Shown here one piece after another: positions 35,448 to 43,899 of a DNA stretch of 64,000 nt; positions within the stretch are counted from its first letter, which is position 1; the number at the start of each line of letters is the position of its first letter. The notes beneath the pieces were generated by a model, which was not told the DNA's origin, made no database searches, and saw only the letters and a list, made by a program, of their open reading frames with translations. The stretch covers positions 1,972,501 to 2,036,500 of the forward strand of contig NZ_OY780935.1 in assembly GCF_963675965.1 (NCBI RefSeq). Reading direction: 5' to 3'. The position numbers and the translations under genes are program-made. This DNA is from an uncultured Celeribacter sp. Lineage in GTDB: Bacteria > Pseudomonadota > Alphaproteobacteria > Rhodobacterales > Rhodobacteraceae.

Positions 35448-35478
35448 AAAACGCCGCCTCAATCGGGCGGCGTTTTCC
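35448..35478. terminator. Bidirectional terminator after ilvD
   Basis: Stem AACGCCGCC / GGCGGCGTT with A-run before and T-run after, so it can serve ilvD and the convergent META-domain gene. Confidence 0.85.
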
Positions 35479-35495
35479 GTTTGTCAGCCCGTTTG

Positions 35496-36455
35496 TCACC
35501 GGCTGGGAGCGGCGGTGATCACCACGCGATCCCCCTGCAGGATCTGCAACGCGCCCTCCGGTGACAGATCGAACCGCTCTGCCCCTGACAAAGCTGTCAA
35601 AAATGCCTGCTCTACCGCCATCTCGGGGGCCGCACACATACGCCGTGTGACGGCCAGAGGGCCGATGTTCAGCCCGCCTTCGCCGGTAATCTCCAAAGGA
35701 CCAAAATAGCGGTTACAGCCAGAAGTCCCTGCGATCCGCCCCTCGGGATCGATCAGGAGCGTAACATCAACATCGCCAATCTCCGGCCCCTCCGCCAAGT
35801 CGCGCAGCTGCCATGCCTGTCCGGCCAAAAGATCCATCGTATCGCCACCACATCCCCGCAGGATCTGCCCGTCCAGCTCCAGAACCACCTGTTCGGGATA
35901 GGGACGCCCAGACATATCGTCATGACACAGAACAGGCGTCACGCTGACCGCCAAGCCGATATCGGGCATGTCGTAGCGCAAAGCATCGCTCACCAGCCTT
36001 GCCTCCGGCAGGGTCGTTTCGCGATGCTCCTCGCCATAGTTGAGCGTGGCGTCCAACCGGTGATCGGTAACATCAAGGCGCCAGCCCGGTTCATTGCCGC
36101 GCCCGACCCAATGTGGCGGGATATCCGGCATCGGCATGGAGCACTCCCCCAGATCCACCCCATCCAGTTGAACCTGCGCGGTCTCACCCTTGCTCCAGAC
36201 AAAGCTGTCGCTTTCTCTGTCTTCGTATTTCGCCCCCGAAGCGGTGATTGCCTGGGTCAGGGCAATGGAACGCCCGGCGACTGTCAGCAAAGCGCGCTCT
36301 CCCGCGTAGCCGATCCGCAAATGTGCGTCCGAACAGTGAATCTCACTGGAAAACCCGAACAGCGGATAGTTGACCTCTTCCGCGTCCGGGGCATTCTCGG
36401 CCCATAGCGGCGCCGCCGCCAAGGCCGCCGTAGCAGCCAGCCAAAGTTTTCGCAT
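35496..36455 (-). CDS. META-domain (HslJ-like) secreted protein
   Basis: 319 residues with a signal peptide (MRKLWLAATAALAAAPLWA). The C-terminal ~100 residues are a META domain: LLAGQAWQLRDL, GRIAGTSGCNRYFGPLEI, and RRMCAAPEMAVEQAFLTAL. The middle region has Cys-containing beta strands (SEIHCSD, LGECSMP) seen in COG3650-type proteins. META-domain proteins are envelope proteins of unclear biochemical function; HslJ affects novobiocin tolerance in E. coli. ATG 36455 has a GGAGG site. Confidence 0.85.
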   Translation of the reverse strand: MRKLWLAATAALAAAPLWAENAPDAEEVNYPLFGFSSEIHCSDAHLRIGYAGERALLTVAGRSIALTQAITASGAKYEDRESDSFVWSKGETAQVQLDGVDLGECSMPMPDIPPHWVGRGNEPGWRLDVTDHRLDATLNYGEEHRETTLPEARLVSDALRYDMPDIGLAVSVTPVLCHDDMSGRPYPEQVVLELDGQILRGCGGDTMDLLAGQAWQLRDLAEGPEIGDVDVTLLIDPEGRIAGTSGCNRYFGPLEITGEGGLNIGPLAVTRRMCAAPEMAVEQAFLTALSGAERFDLSPEGALQILQGDRVVITAAPSR

Positions 36456-36552
36456 CTCTCGCCTCCCAAACAATCGTGACTTCACTGCCCGGCAGAGTAG
36501 CCATCACCGGGAGATAGGTCCAATCACAGGCGCGTTGCCTTTAGTCACCGGA

Positions 36553-36915
36553 CTAGGGCGCAAAGGGGTCGTCTTTGGGCAGGATGTCCTGAATGTAGTC
36601 CCGCGCCTTACATTCCGGCGCAGGCGGCACCTGCCCCACACGCGGCACATTGGGAGAGCGTTCTCCGCCCTGCAGGTTCGGAATGTAGCGTGGACAGTTT
36701 GGATAATTTCATCGCAAGTCACGCGCACCAACAGATCGGTTTCGCCCATTGATCCGAACACGTCGACTCCCCCCCCTCAAAGGCCACAAAAAGCAGCCCC
36801 ACGTTGGGATTGTCCCGACTATTGCCCAGAGCGCGGTACATCGAATTACCATGATATTCGACCCACTGCAGCTGAGTCGCCCAAGATCTCGACAAAGCCC
36901 GGATTGAACTGCGCT
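36553..36915 (-). pseudogene. Decayed pyridoxamine-5'-phosphate-oxidase-like flavin-binding gene
   Basis: Fragments in successive frames, right to left: FNPGFVEIL; QLQWVEYHGNSMYRALGN then NPNVGLLFVAFEG; LLVRVTCDEIIQ; and PNCPRYIPNLQ continuing to VPPAPECKARDYIQDILP with a TAG at 36553-36555. Together they match the FMN-binding core and C-terminal tail of a PNPOx-fold oxidoreductase family. At least two frame changes and a missing ~15-20 residue stretch after FEG show it is dead. The N-terminal half is not recognisable further upstream. Confidence 0.65.
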
Positions 36916-37263
36916 TGGTTTACCGGAGGCTGTTTAGTTTGAATTAGGTAATGCTTGCAATGCCCGCCACAGACGTTTCTCAGGCAGTCGTCCGAGATAT
37001 CTTTGCAAGTCTCCGGCCGAACATCTGACTGCAAACTATCCAAAATATAGGGCACAAATCGCCCCTAAGAGTTTCGCTCGAATGTGTCCAACGAAGGTAA
37101 GCGCATCGAACCAATAAGCGGCAACGCATGAAAACTATCGTTGCCCTTCGCCACACACAGATTCTTCCCTCCGCGTGCTTCCGTAATGCTTCCGGAACAG
37201 AATGTAAGGCGCAACTCAACAGAGCGCCTTTGCGCCTAAGCGATTGATATAATTGGAAGAAAG
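36916..37263. other. About 350 bp with no intact gene
   Basis: AT-richer than its neighbours. It may hold eroded upstream parts of the flavin-binding pseudogene (a short Cys/His-rich frame is present), but nothing can be named. The tRNA-Lys 3' end bounds it. Confidence 0.45.
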
Positions 37264-37339
37264 TGGTGAGCCGTGCAGGATTCGAACCTGCGACCCACTG
37301 ATTAAAAGTCAGTTGCTCTACCAACTGAGCTAACGGCCC
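37264..37339 (-). tRNA. tRNA-Lys (anticodon TTT)
   Basis: A complete cloverleaf: acceptor GGGCCGT/ACGGCTC, D-arm GCTC...GAGC, anticodon loop CTTTTAA (TTT), T-arm GCAGG TTCGAAT CCTGC, and an encoded CCA at 37264-37266. Confidence 0.97.
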
Positions 37340-37456
37340 ACTCTCTGTCGCTTGGCGACGTTGCCTTTCGGCTGTGCGGGGGGAACTACAATCGCAGCGC
37401 GGGGGCGTCAAGCAGAAAACATAGATTTTCTTGGAAAAGCTTTTGCAAAGGTTTAT

Positions 37457-38299
37457 ATGCCCGGCATGCAACCGTCCCTGACACCTTCCCGCCTGCCGTT
37501 TTTGAAAATGCACGGATTGGGCAATGACTTCGTGATTCTCGATTCGCGGAGCCGTTCTGCCGTCGTCACACCCGCTTTGGCGCAGGCCATCGGCGATCGC
37601 CATCGCGGTGTGGGGTTTGACCAGCTCGCGGAAATCCGGTCGTCGGATGCCGCCGACATTGATCTGGACTTCTGGAATTCCGATGGCAGCCGGGCCGGCG
37701 CCTGTGGCAATGCCACCCGCTGCGTCGCGCGCCTGATGCTGGACGAACTGGGGCGGGACGAAATCACTATCCGCACCGAACGCGGCCTTTTGGTCGCGCG
37801 CAACAGCGGCGATGAGGTATCCGTCAATATGGGCCACCCGCAGCTGATGTGGGATGAGGTGCCTCTGGCAAAACCAGTGGACACCAAATACCTCCCGATT
37901 GAGGGCGAACCCGTTGCAGTCGGCATGGGCAATCCTCATGCCGTGTTCTTTGTCGACAATGCCGAAGATACGGATGTCGCGGGTTGGGGGGCCAAAGTCG
38001 AACATGACCCGCTGTTTCCGCAGCGCACCAATGTGGAGTTCGCTGAAATCCGGTCGCGGGACGAAATTCGCATGCGCGTCTGGGAACGTGGCACTGGCAT
38101 CACGCTGGCCTGCGGATCTGGCGCCTGCGCCACGGCGGTTGCCGCCTCTCTGCGCGGGCTGACCGATAAGAAAGTGCGGATGGAGGTCGATGGCGGCTGG
38201 CTGACACTGGACTGGCGCGACGATGGCGTCTGGATGACCGGCCCAACCCAGCTTGTGTTCAAGGCAGAATTCGACACGTCGTTTCTGGAGCGCATCTGA
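37457..38299 (+). CDS. dapF: Diaminopimelate epimerase
   Basis: 280 residues. It converts LL- to meso-diaminopimelate for lysine and peptidoglycan synthesis. The two active-site cysteines are in RAGACGNATRC and LACGSGACAT, and the N-terminal KMHGLGNDFV is conserved. ATG 37457 has AAAGG upstream; ATG 37466 is possible. The stop overlaps the mtaB start. Confidence 0.96.
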   Translation: MPGMQPSLTPSRLPFLKMHGLGNDFVILDSRSRSAVVTPALAQAIGDRHRGVGFDQLAEIRSSDAADIDLDFWNSDGSRAGACGNATRCVARLMLDELGRDEITIRTERGLLVARNSGDEVSVNMGHPQLMWDEVPLAKPVDTKYLPIEGEPVAVGMGNPHAVFFVDNAEDTDVAGWGAKVEHDPLFPQRTNVEFAEIRSRDEIRMRVWERGTGITLACGSGACATAVAASLRGLTDKKVRMEVDGGWLTLDWRDDGVWMTGPTQLVFKAEFDTSFLERI

Positions 38300-39558
38300 T
38301 GTCCGCCAATCCACCTATTTTCGCGACGCTCGGCTGTCGCCTCAACGCCTATGAAACCGAGGCGATGAAGGAACTGGCCGAGGCCAACGGTGTCGAAAAT
38401 GCCGTGGTGGTCAACACCTGCGCAGTTACGGCAGAAGCAGTGCGCAAGGCCCGGCAGGAAATCCGCAAACTGCGGCGCGAGAATCCCAACGCCAAGATCA
38501 TCGTCACCGGCTGTGCGGCACAGACCGAACCCGAGACGTTTTCCGCCATGGGTGAGGTCGATCTGGTGATCGGAAACACCGAAAAAATGGCGCCGGAAAC
38601 ATGGCAGTCCATGGGACCCGATTTCATTGGCGACAGCGAACGCGTTCAGGTTAACGATATCATGTCGGTGACAGAGACCGCAGGGCATCTGATCGACGGA
38701 TTCGGCCGGCACCGGGCCTATGTTCAGGTCCAGAACGGCTGCGATCACCGCTGCACCTTCTGCATTATTCCCTATGGCCGGGGCAATTCGCGCTCTGTGC
38801 CCGCCGGCGTCGTGGTCGATCAGATCAAACGACTGGTAGACAAGGGATTTAACGAGGTTGTACTGACCGGCGTCGATCTGACCAGCTGGGGCGCGGATCT
38901 GCCCGCGACCCCTCGGTTGGGCGATCTGGTGATGCGCATTCTGAAACTGGTGCCCGACCTGCCGCGGCTGCGGATCAGCTCGATCGATTCGATCGAAGCC
39001 GATGATATGCTGATGCAGGCGATTGCGACAGAACCGCGGCTGATGCCGCATTTGCACCTGTCCCTGCAGCATGGTGACGATCTGATCCTGAAACGGATGG
39101 CGCGGCGCCATTTGCGTGACGATGCGATTAGTTTCTGTGAAGAGGCCCGCAAGCTGCGTCCGGAGATGACATTTGGTGCGGATATCATCGCTGGCTTCCC
39201 AACCGAGACTGAGGCCCATTTCGAAAACTCGCTGAAACTGGTGACGGAATGCGACCTGACGTGGCTGCATGTCTTCCCCTACTCCAAACGCGAGGGCACA
39301 CCGGCGGCGAAAATCCCGCGTCAGGTCAATGGCAAGGTGATCAAGGACCGGGCCGCGCGGTTGCGGGCCGCGGGCGACGCACAAGTTGAAAAGCACCTGC
39401 GCGCGCAGATCGGGCGCCACCACATGGTTCTGACGGAAAACCCGCATATGGGGCGCACCGAACAGTTCACCGAAGTGCATTTCGACCAGCTACAACCCGA
39501 AGGCGCGCTGCTGTCGGTCGAGATCGCCGGTATTCAGGGCACGCAACTGCGGGCATGA
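38299..39558 (+). CDS. mtaB: tRNA t6A37 methylthiotransferase
   Basis: 419-residue radical-SAM enzyme that adds a methylthio group to t6A37 in ANN-decoding tRNAs. The N-terminal UPF0004 domain (GCRLNAYETEAMKE) and the radical-SAM cluster CDHRCTFC support this; the combination is of MtaB type rather than MiaB. Cluster Cys also occur in NTCAVTAEA and TGCAAQ. It overlaps dapF by one nucleotide and the GST gene by four. Confidence 0.92.
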   Translation: MSANPPIFATLGCRLNAYETEAMKELAEANGVENAVVVNTCAVTAEAVRKARQEIRKLRRENPNAKIIVTGCAAQTEPETFSAMGEVDLVIGNTEKMAPETWQSMGPDFIGDSERVQVNDIMSVTETAGHLIDGFGRHRAYVQVQNGCDHRCTFCIIPYGRGNSRSVPAGVVVDQIKRLVDKGFNEVVLTGVDLTSWGADLPATPRLGDLVMRILKLVPDLPRLRISSIDSIEADDMLMQAIATEPRLMPHLHLSLQHGDDLILKRMARRHLRDDAISFCEEARKLRPEMTFGADIIAGFPTETEAHFENSLKLVTECDLTWLHVFPYSKREGTPAAKIPRQVNGKVIKDRAARLRAAGDAQVEKHLRAQIGRHHMVLTENPHMGRTEQFTEVHFDQLQPEGALLSVEIAGIQGTQLRA

Positions 39559-40181
39559 AACCCATTCTCTATTCCTTCCGCCGGTGCCCCTATGCAATGC
39601 GGGCGCGGCTGGCCCTGCAAAGCGCCAGCTGTCAGGTCGAACTGCGTGAGATTCTGCTGCGTGACAAACCTCAGCCCATGCTGGCGGTCTCTCCCAAGGG
39701 TACGGTCCCGGTTCTGATCACCGATGAGGGCGTGATTGAGGAAAGTCGCGACATCATGGAGTGGGCTCTGTCCCGCAATGACCCTGAGAGGCTTTGTGAC
39801 ATGCCCGCTGCCGGGAACGACTGGATTGCCCGGATCGAAGGCCCCTTCAAGACCGCACTGGATCGCTACAAATACGCTACGCGCTATGAGGATGCCGACC
39901 CAGAGGCCGAACGCGACGCCGCCGCTGAGGTTCTGTGGCAAGTGGATGCGGCGCTTTCACAGCAAGACTGGCTCTTTGGAGACTGCCCGAAACTGGCCGA
40001 CTTGGCCACAATCACCTTTGTGCGGCAATTTGCCATGGTTGATCGCGACTGGTTCGATGCACAGGAATGGATCGGTGTTCAGAACTGGCTGGATCGCTTC
40101 CTGTCCTCGGAACGCTTTCAAAGCATTATGAAAAAATATCCTGTGTGGACAGAAGATAGCCCGCCCGTGTTGTTTCCTTAG
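39555..40181 (+). CDS. Glutathione S-transferase family protein
   Basis: 208 residues with an N-terminal thioredoxin-like domain (SFRRCPYAMRARLAL) and the glutathione-site PVLI and EESRDIMEW. The CPYA-type start is glutaredoxin-like and suggests a Cys-type (omega/GrxB-like) transferase. Its substrate is unknown. It has an ATGA overlap with mtaB. Confidence 0.87.
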   Translation: MKPILYSFRRCPYAMRARLALQSASCQVELREILLRDKPQPMLAVSPKGTVPVLITDEGVIEESRDIMEWALSRNDPERLCDMPAAGNDWIARIEGPFKTALDRYKYATRYEDADPEAERDAAAEVLWQVDAALSQQDWLFGDCPKLADLATITFVRQFAMVDRDWFDAQEWIGVQNWLDRFLSSERFQSIMKKYPVWTEDSPPVLFP

Positions 40182-40352
40182 AAATATATGGCCAAAATAC
40201 ACCTTTCGGCAGAAAGGCGTCTGCGAGGCACAGTCAGCAAGAAATCCAACCGACATTGGGGGGCATGTAAAAAAATCCTACCGCTTTGCGGTGGTTTGCA
40301 TGCTAGACGTAGGCCGATGGCGTCGTTAAAAGCGCCAACAATGCGCTCCAAA

Positions 40353-40392
40353 TTCACAGGAGTGTGAACGACACTGGCCGGGGAGGACCGGC
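40353..40392 (+). promoter_or_regulatory. Tandem palindromes in the petABC leader
   Basis: Two small perfect inverted repeats lie in the last 65 nt before petA: TTCACA-GGAG-TGTGAA (40353-40368) and GCCGG-GGAGGA-CCGGC (40377-40392). Each puts an SD-like purine run in its loop. They could act as protein-binding sites or as leader RNA structures. Confidence 0.5.
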
Positions 40393-40414
40393 TTGAGACA
40401 ATGGAGAATTGCTC

Positions 40415-40978
40415 GTGTCCCACGTAGACGAACACGAAGGCACCCGCCGCGATTTCCTGTACTACGCCACTGGTGGCGCTGGTGCAGTCGCCGTTGGCGC
40501 CGCTGTCTGGCCGCTGGTCAATCAAATGAATCCTTCCGCTGACGTACAGGCGCTCAGCTCGATCCGCGTTGACATCAGCGCCGTCGAGGTTGGCACGCAG
40601 CTGACGGTCAAATGGCGCGGTAAGCCCGTGTTCATTCGCCGCCGGACGCAAGAAGAAATCGACGCCGCGCGCGCGGTCCCGCTTGAGGACCTCGTGGACC
40701 GCAATGCGGAAAACGACAACATCGCCGGCGATGCTGAGGCCACCGACGAAAACCGGACCCTGGATGAAAACGGCGAATGGCTGGTGATGATGGGCGTTTG
40801 CACCCACCTCGGTTGTGTGCCGCTCGGCGATGGCTCTGGCGATTTCGGCGGCTGGTTCTGCCCGTGCCACGGGTCGCATTACGACACCGCAGGCCGTATC
40901 CGCAAAGGCCCGGCACCGCGCAACCTCGATATTCCTGTGGCAGCCTTCGACGGCGACACTGAAATCGTTCTGGGCTGA
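40415..40978 (+). CDS. petA: Ubiquinol-cytochrome c reductase Rieske iron-sulfur subunit
   Basis: 187 residues of the bc1 complex, very similar to the Rhodobacter Rieske protein. A twin-arginine signal-anchor (TRRDFLYYATGG then a hydrophobic helix) tethers it to the membrane. Cluster ligands are in CTHLGC (129-134) and CPCHGSH (149-155). The start is GTG 40415 with GGAG at 40403-40406, giving the MSHxE...GTRRDFLY start expected of the family. Confidence 0.97.
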   Translation: MSHVDEHEGTRRDFLYYATGGAGAVAVGAAVWPLVNQMNPSADVQALSSIRVDISAVEVGTQLTVKWRGKPVFIRRRTQEEIDAARAVPLEDLVDRNAENDNIAGDAEATDENRTLDENGEWLVMMGVCTHLGCVPLGDGSGDFGGWFCPCHGSHYDTAGRIRKGPAPRNLDIPVAAFDGDTEIVLG

Positions 40979-40989
40979 GGGAGGAACTG

Positions 40990-42303
40990 ATGTCTGGTAT
41001 TCCGCACGACCATTATGAACCTAAGACGGCCTTGACCAAAGGCGTCGAGAAACGGCTCCCGATCATCGGCCTGATTTACGACACGCTGATGATCCCCACG
41101 CCCAAAAACCTGAACTGGATGTGGATCTGGGGCATTGTCCTGGCCTTCTGCCTCGCGCTTCAGATCGTCACCGGCATCGTTCTGGTGATGCACTACACCC
41201 CGCATGTCGATTTGGCCTTTGCCTCGGTCGAACACATCATGCGTGACGTGAACGGTGGCCATATGCTGCGTTACCTGCATGCCAACGGCGCCTCGCTGTT
41301 CTTCTTTGCCGTCTACCTGCACATCTTCCGCGGCCTCTACTACGGCTCCTACAAAGCCCCGCGCGAGATCACATGGATTATCGGTATGATCATCTACCTC
41401 CTGATGATGGCGACCGGCTTCATGGGCTACGTTCTGCCTTGGGGTCAGATGTCCTTCTGGGGCGCGACCGTGATCACCGGCCTCTTCGGCGCGATCCCGT
41501 TCATCGGCGAACCGATCCAGACCTGGCTTCTGGGCGGACCGGCCGTGGACAACGCCACGCTGAACCGATTCTTCTCGCTGCACTATCTGCTGCCCTTCGT
41601 GATCGCAGGTCTTGTGATCGTCCACATCTGGGCCTTCCACAACACCGGCAACAACAACCCCACGGGTGTTGAAGTGCGCCGCACCTCGAAAGCGGAAGCC
41701 GAAAAAGACACTCTGCCGTTCTGGCCGTATTTCGTGATCAAAGACCTCTTCGCCCTTGGCGTGGTCCTGATCGCCTTCTTCGCAATTGTCGGCTTTATGC
41801 CGAACTACCTTGGCCACCCGGACAACTACATTGAAGCCAACCCGCTGGCGACCCCCGCGCACATCGTGCCGGAATGGTACTTCCTGCCGTTCTACGCGAT
41901 CCTGCGGGCCTTCACGGCAGACGTCTGGGCGGTGCAGGCCGTGTCCTTCATCACCGGCGGCATCGTCGATGCCAAGTTCTTCGGTGTGCTGGCCATGTTC
42001 GGCGCCATCATCGCCATGGCGCTCGTGCCGTGGCTCGACACATCGAGCGTGCGCTCCGGCAAATACCGCCCGATGTTCAAATGGTGGTTCCTGCTGCTGG
42101 CCATCGACTTCGTGGTCCTGATGTGGGTGGGCGCAATGCCGACCGACGGGATCTACCCCTACATCTCGCTGATCGGCGCAACCTACTGGTTCGCATATTT
42201 CTTCGTGATCCTGCCGCTTCTGGGCGTGCTGGAAAAACCGGCGCCACTGCCGACCTCGATCGAAGAAGACTTTGCCTCCCATTACCCGGGCGCAGCCGAG
42301 TGA
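40990..42303 (+). CDS. petB: Cytochrome b subunit of the bc1 complex
   Basis: 437 residues, the usual bacterial length. It has eight or more membrane helices and the bis-heme histidines (GGHMLRYLHANGAS; HYLLPFVIAGLVIVHIWAFH). The Qo-site PEWY motif is in HIVPEWYFLPFYAILR. It oxidises ubiquinol and reduces quinone in the Q cycle. It follows petA by 11 bp. Confidence 0.98.
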   Translation: MSGIPHDHYEPKTALTKGVEKRLPIIGLIYDTLMIPTPKNLNWMWIWGIVLAFCLALQIVTGIVLVMHYTPHVDLAFASVEHIMRDVNGGHMLRYLHANGASLFFFAVYLHIFRGLYYGSYKAPREITWIIGMIIYLLMMATGFMGYVLPWGQMSFWGATVITGLFGAIPFIGEPIQTWLLGGPAVDNATLNRFFSLHYLLPFVIAGLVIVHIWAFHNTGNNNPTGVEVRRTSKAEAEKDTLPFWPYFVIKDLFALGVVLIAFFAIVGFMPNYLGHPDNYIEANPLATPAHIVPEWYFLPFYAILRAFTADVWAVQAVSFITGGIVDAKFFGVLAMFGAIIAMALVPWLDTSSVRSGKYRPMFKWWFLLLAIDFVVLMWVGAMPTDGIYPYISLIGATYWFAYFFVILPLLGVLEKPAPLPTSIEEDFASHYPGAAE

Positions 42304-42320
42304 GAAAGGAAACAGGGACT

Positions 42321-43139
42321 ATGATCAAGAAACTTACCCTCTCCGCCCTCACCGCTCTGGGCCTGACCGCAACCGCTGCAATGGCGGCTGGCGAAGGTGG
42401 GCATATCCATGACGTGGACTTCTCTTTCGAAGGCCCGTTCGGCAAATACGACCAGATGCAGCTGCAACGCGGCCTGCAGATCTACACCGAGGTCTGCTCT
42501 GCCTGTCACGGCATGAAATTCGTGCCGATCCGCACGCTGGCCGATGAAGGTGGCCCGGCGCTTCCCGAAGATCAGGTGCGCGCCTATGCGTCCCAGTTCC
42601 CGGTGAACGACGAAGCCTCCAACATGCATCTCTTCGACTACGACGAAGGGGCTGCGCGTCCGCTGACCGAGAATGACCATTTCCCGGCCAACGAATCGCA
42701 AAGCGCACCGGATCTGTCGCTGATGGCGAAAGCGCGTGCGGGCTTCCATGGCCCGGCGGGCACCGGCATCAACCAGTTCTTCAAAGGCATCGGCGGTCCC
42801 GAGTATATCGTCGCCATCCTGACCGGTTACACCGGCGAGGAGAAAGTCGAAGCGGGCACCACCTATTACGAGAACACTGCGTTCTCGACGGGCTGGATCG
42901 CCATGGCTCCGCCGCTTTACGGTGAGGACGTCGAATTTGCCGACGGTCACTCCAATGAGTTGCACCATGAGGCCGAAGACGTTGCGGCCTTCCTGATGTG
43001 GACCGCGGAACCCAAGATGATGGCCCGCAAAAAAGCTGGCTTCATCGCGGTGACCTTCCTCGTCATCCTGACGTCGCTTCTCTACCTGACGAACAAGAAA
43101 CTTTGGGCCCCGCATAAGGGCAAGAAAACCTCTCTGTAA
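42321..43139 (+). CDS. petC: Cytochrome c1 subunit of the bc1 complex
   Basis: 272 residues with a signal peptide (MIKKLTLSALTALGLTATAAMA), a heme-c site CSACH (59-63), an axial Met in WIAMAPPLY, and a C-terminal membrane anchor (VTFLVILTSLLYL) followed by positive residues. The ATG at 42321 comes 17 bp after petB. A terminator follows. Confidence 0.97.
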   Translation: MIKKLTLSALTALGLTATAAMAAGEGGHIHDVDFSFEGPFGKYDQMQLQRGLQIYTEVCSACHGMKFVPIRTLADEGGPALPEDQVRAYASQFPVNDEASNMHLFDYDEGAARPLTENDHFPANESQSAPDLSLMAKARAGFHGPAGTGINQFFKGIGGPEYIVAILTGYTGEEKVEAGTTYYENTAFSTGWIAMAPPLYGEDVEFADGHSNELHHEAEDVAAFLMWTAEPKMMARKKAGFIAVTFLVILTSLLYLTNKKLWAPHKGKKTSL

Positions 43140-43160
43140 GGTTTCCCGGTTCAGACATAG

Positions 43161-43191
43161 AAAAGCGCCCCAGAAACCGGGGCGCTTTTTT
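43161..43191. terminator. Bidirectional terminator between petC and thiQ
   Basis: Stem AAAAGCGCCCC / GGGGCGCTTTT with T-runs on both strands, between convergent operons. Confidence 0.9.
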
Positions 43192-43203
43192 CATGTCACG
43201 GTT

Positions 43204-43899
43204 TCAGCTACCGATATAGGCGCGCAACCCCGTCGGGGGATCTGCTTTCATCTCGGCCCAGGGCCGTGGCGGCTGGCATTGCCCGTCTTCCACCCAGATC
43301 ACCAGATCGGCAAAGCGATCCACATCGGCAATGTCATGGGTCACCATCAGCATGGTCGCCTTCAAGCGGCTGCTAACCTCTTTGGCCAGTTCAATCATTT
43401 CGCCGCGCATCGCAGGCCCAAGGGCCGAAAACGGCTCGTCCAGCAGGATCAGTGGCTTTTCCTGCACCAACACCCGCGCGAGCGCCACACGGCTCTGTTG
43501 CCCGCCAGAGAGCTGCGCAGGACGGCGGCTGCCCATGCCTTCCAGGCCCACCGCACCCAGCGCCGCCTGCACCCGGTCTGCTTCCGGCGACGTCAAACGC
43601 AACCCGGGACGAATCCCCAACCCGACATTGTCCCGCACGGTCATATGAGCGAACAGATTGTTGTCCTGAAACAGATGAGCAATAGGGCGTTCAAATGGCG
43701 CTTGGCGGCCAAAGCTCTGCCCCTGCCATGTGATTTCGCCAGCGTCCGGGGTGTCAAAGCCACCGATCAACGACAACAAGGTGGATTTCCCCGCCCCTGA
43801 TGGACCGATCACCGCAACTTTTGCGCCCTGCGGCACGCTGAAAGATGCAGACAGGGTGAAATCACCCTGTGTCAGGCGGATGTTTCTGAACTCAAGCAC
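43204..43899 (-). CDS. thiQ: Thiamine ABC transporter ATP-binding protein
   Basis: 231-residue ABC ATPase. Walker A GPSGAGKST, signature LSGGQQSR, Walker B LILLDEPF and the H-loop (THDIAD) are all present. It couples ATP hydrolysis to import through ThiP. It overlaps the end of thiP by 8 nt and ends the TPP-riboswitch-controlled unit. Confidence 0.93.
   Translation of the reverse strand: MLEFRNIRLTQGDFTLSASFSVPQGAKVAVIGPSGAGKSTLLSLIGGFDTPDAGEITWQGQSFGRQAPFERPIAHLFQDNNLFAHMTVRDNVGLGIRPGLRLTSPEADRVQAALGAVGLEGMGSRRPAQLSGGQQSRVALARVLVQEKPLILLDEPFSALGPAMRGEMIELAKEVSSRLKATMLMVTHDIADVDRFADLVIWVEDGQCQPPRPWAEMKADPPTGLRAYIGS

Noticed and set aside
40879..42282. 467-residue His/Asp/Val-rich frame opposite petAB
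   Set aside because: Antisense shadow of membrane-protein codons; composition is not protein-like.
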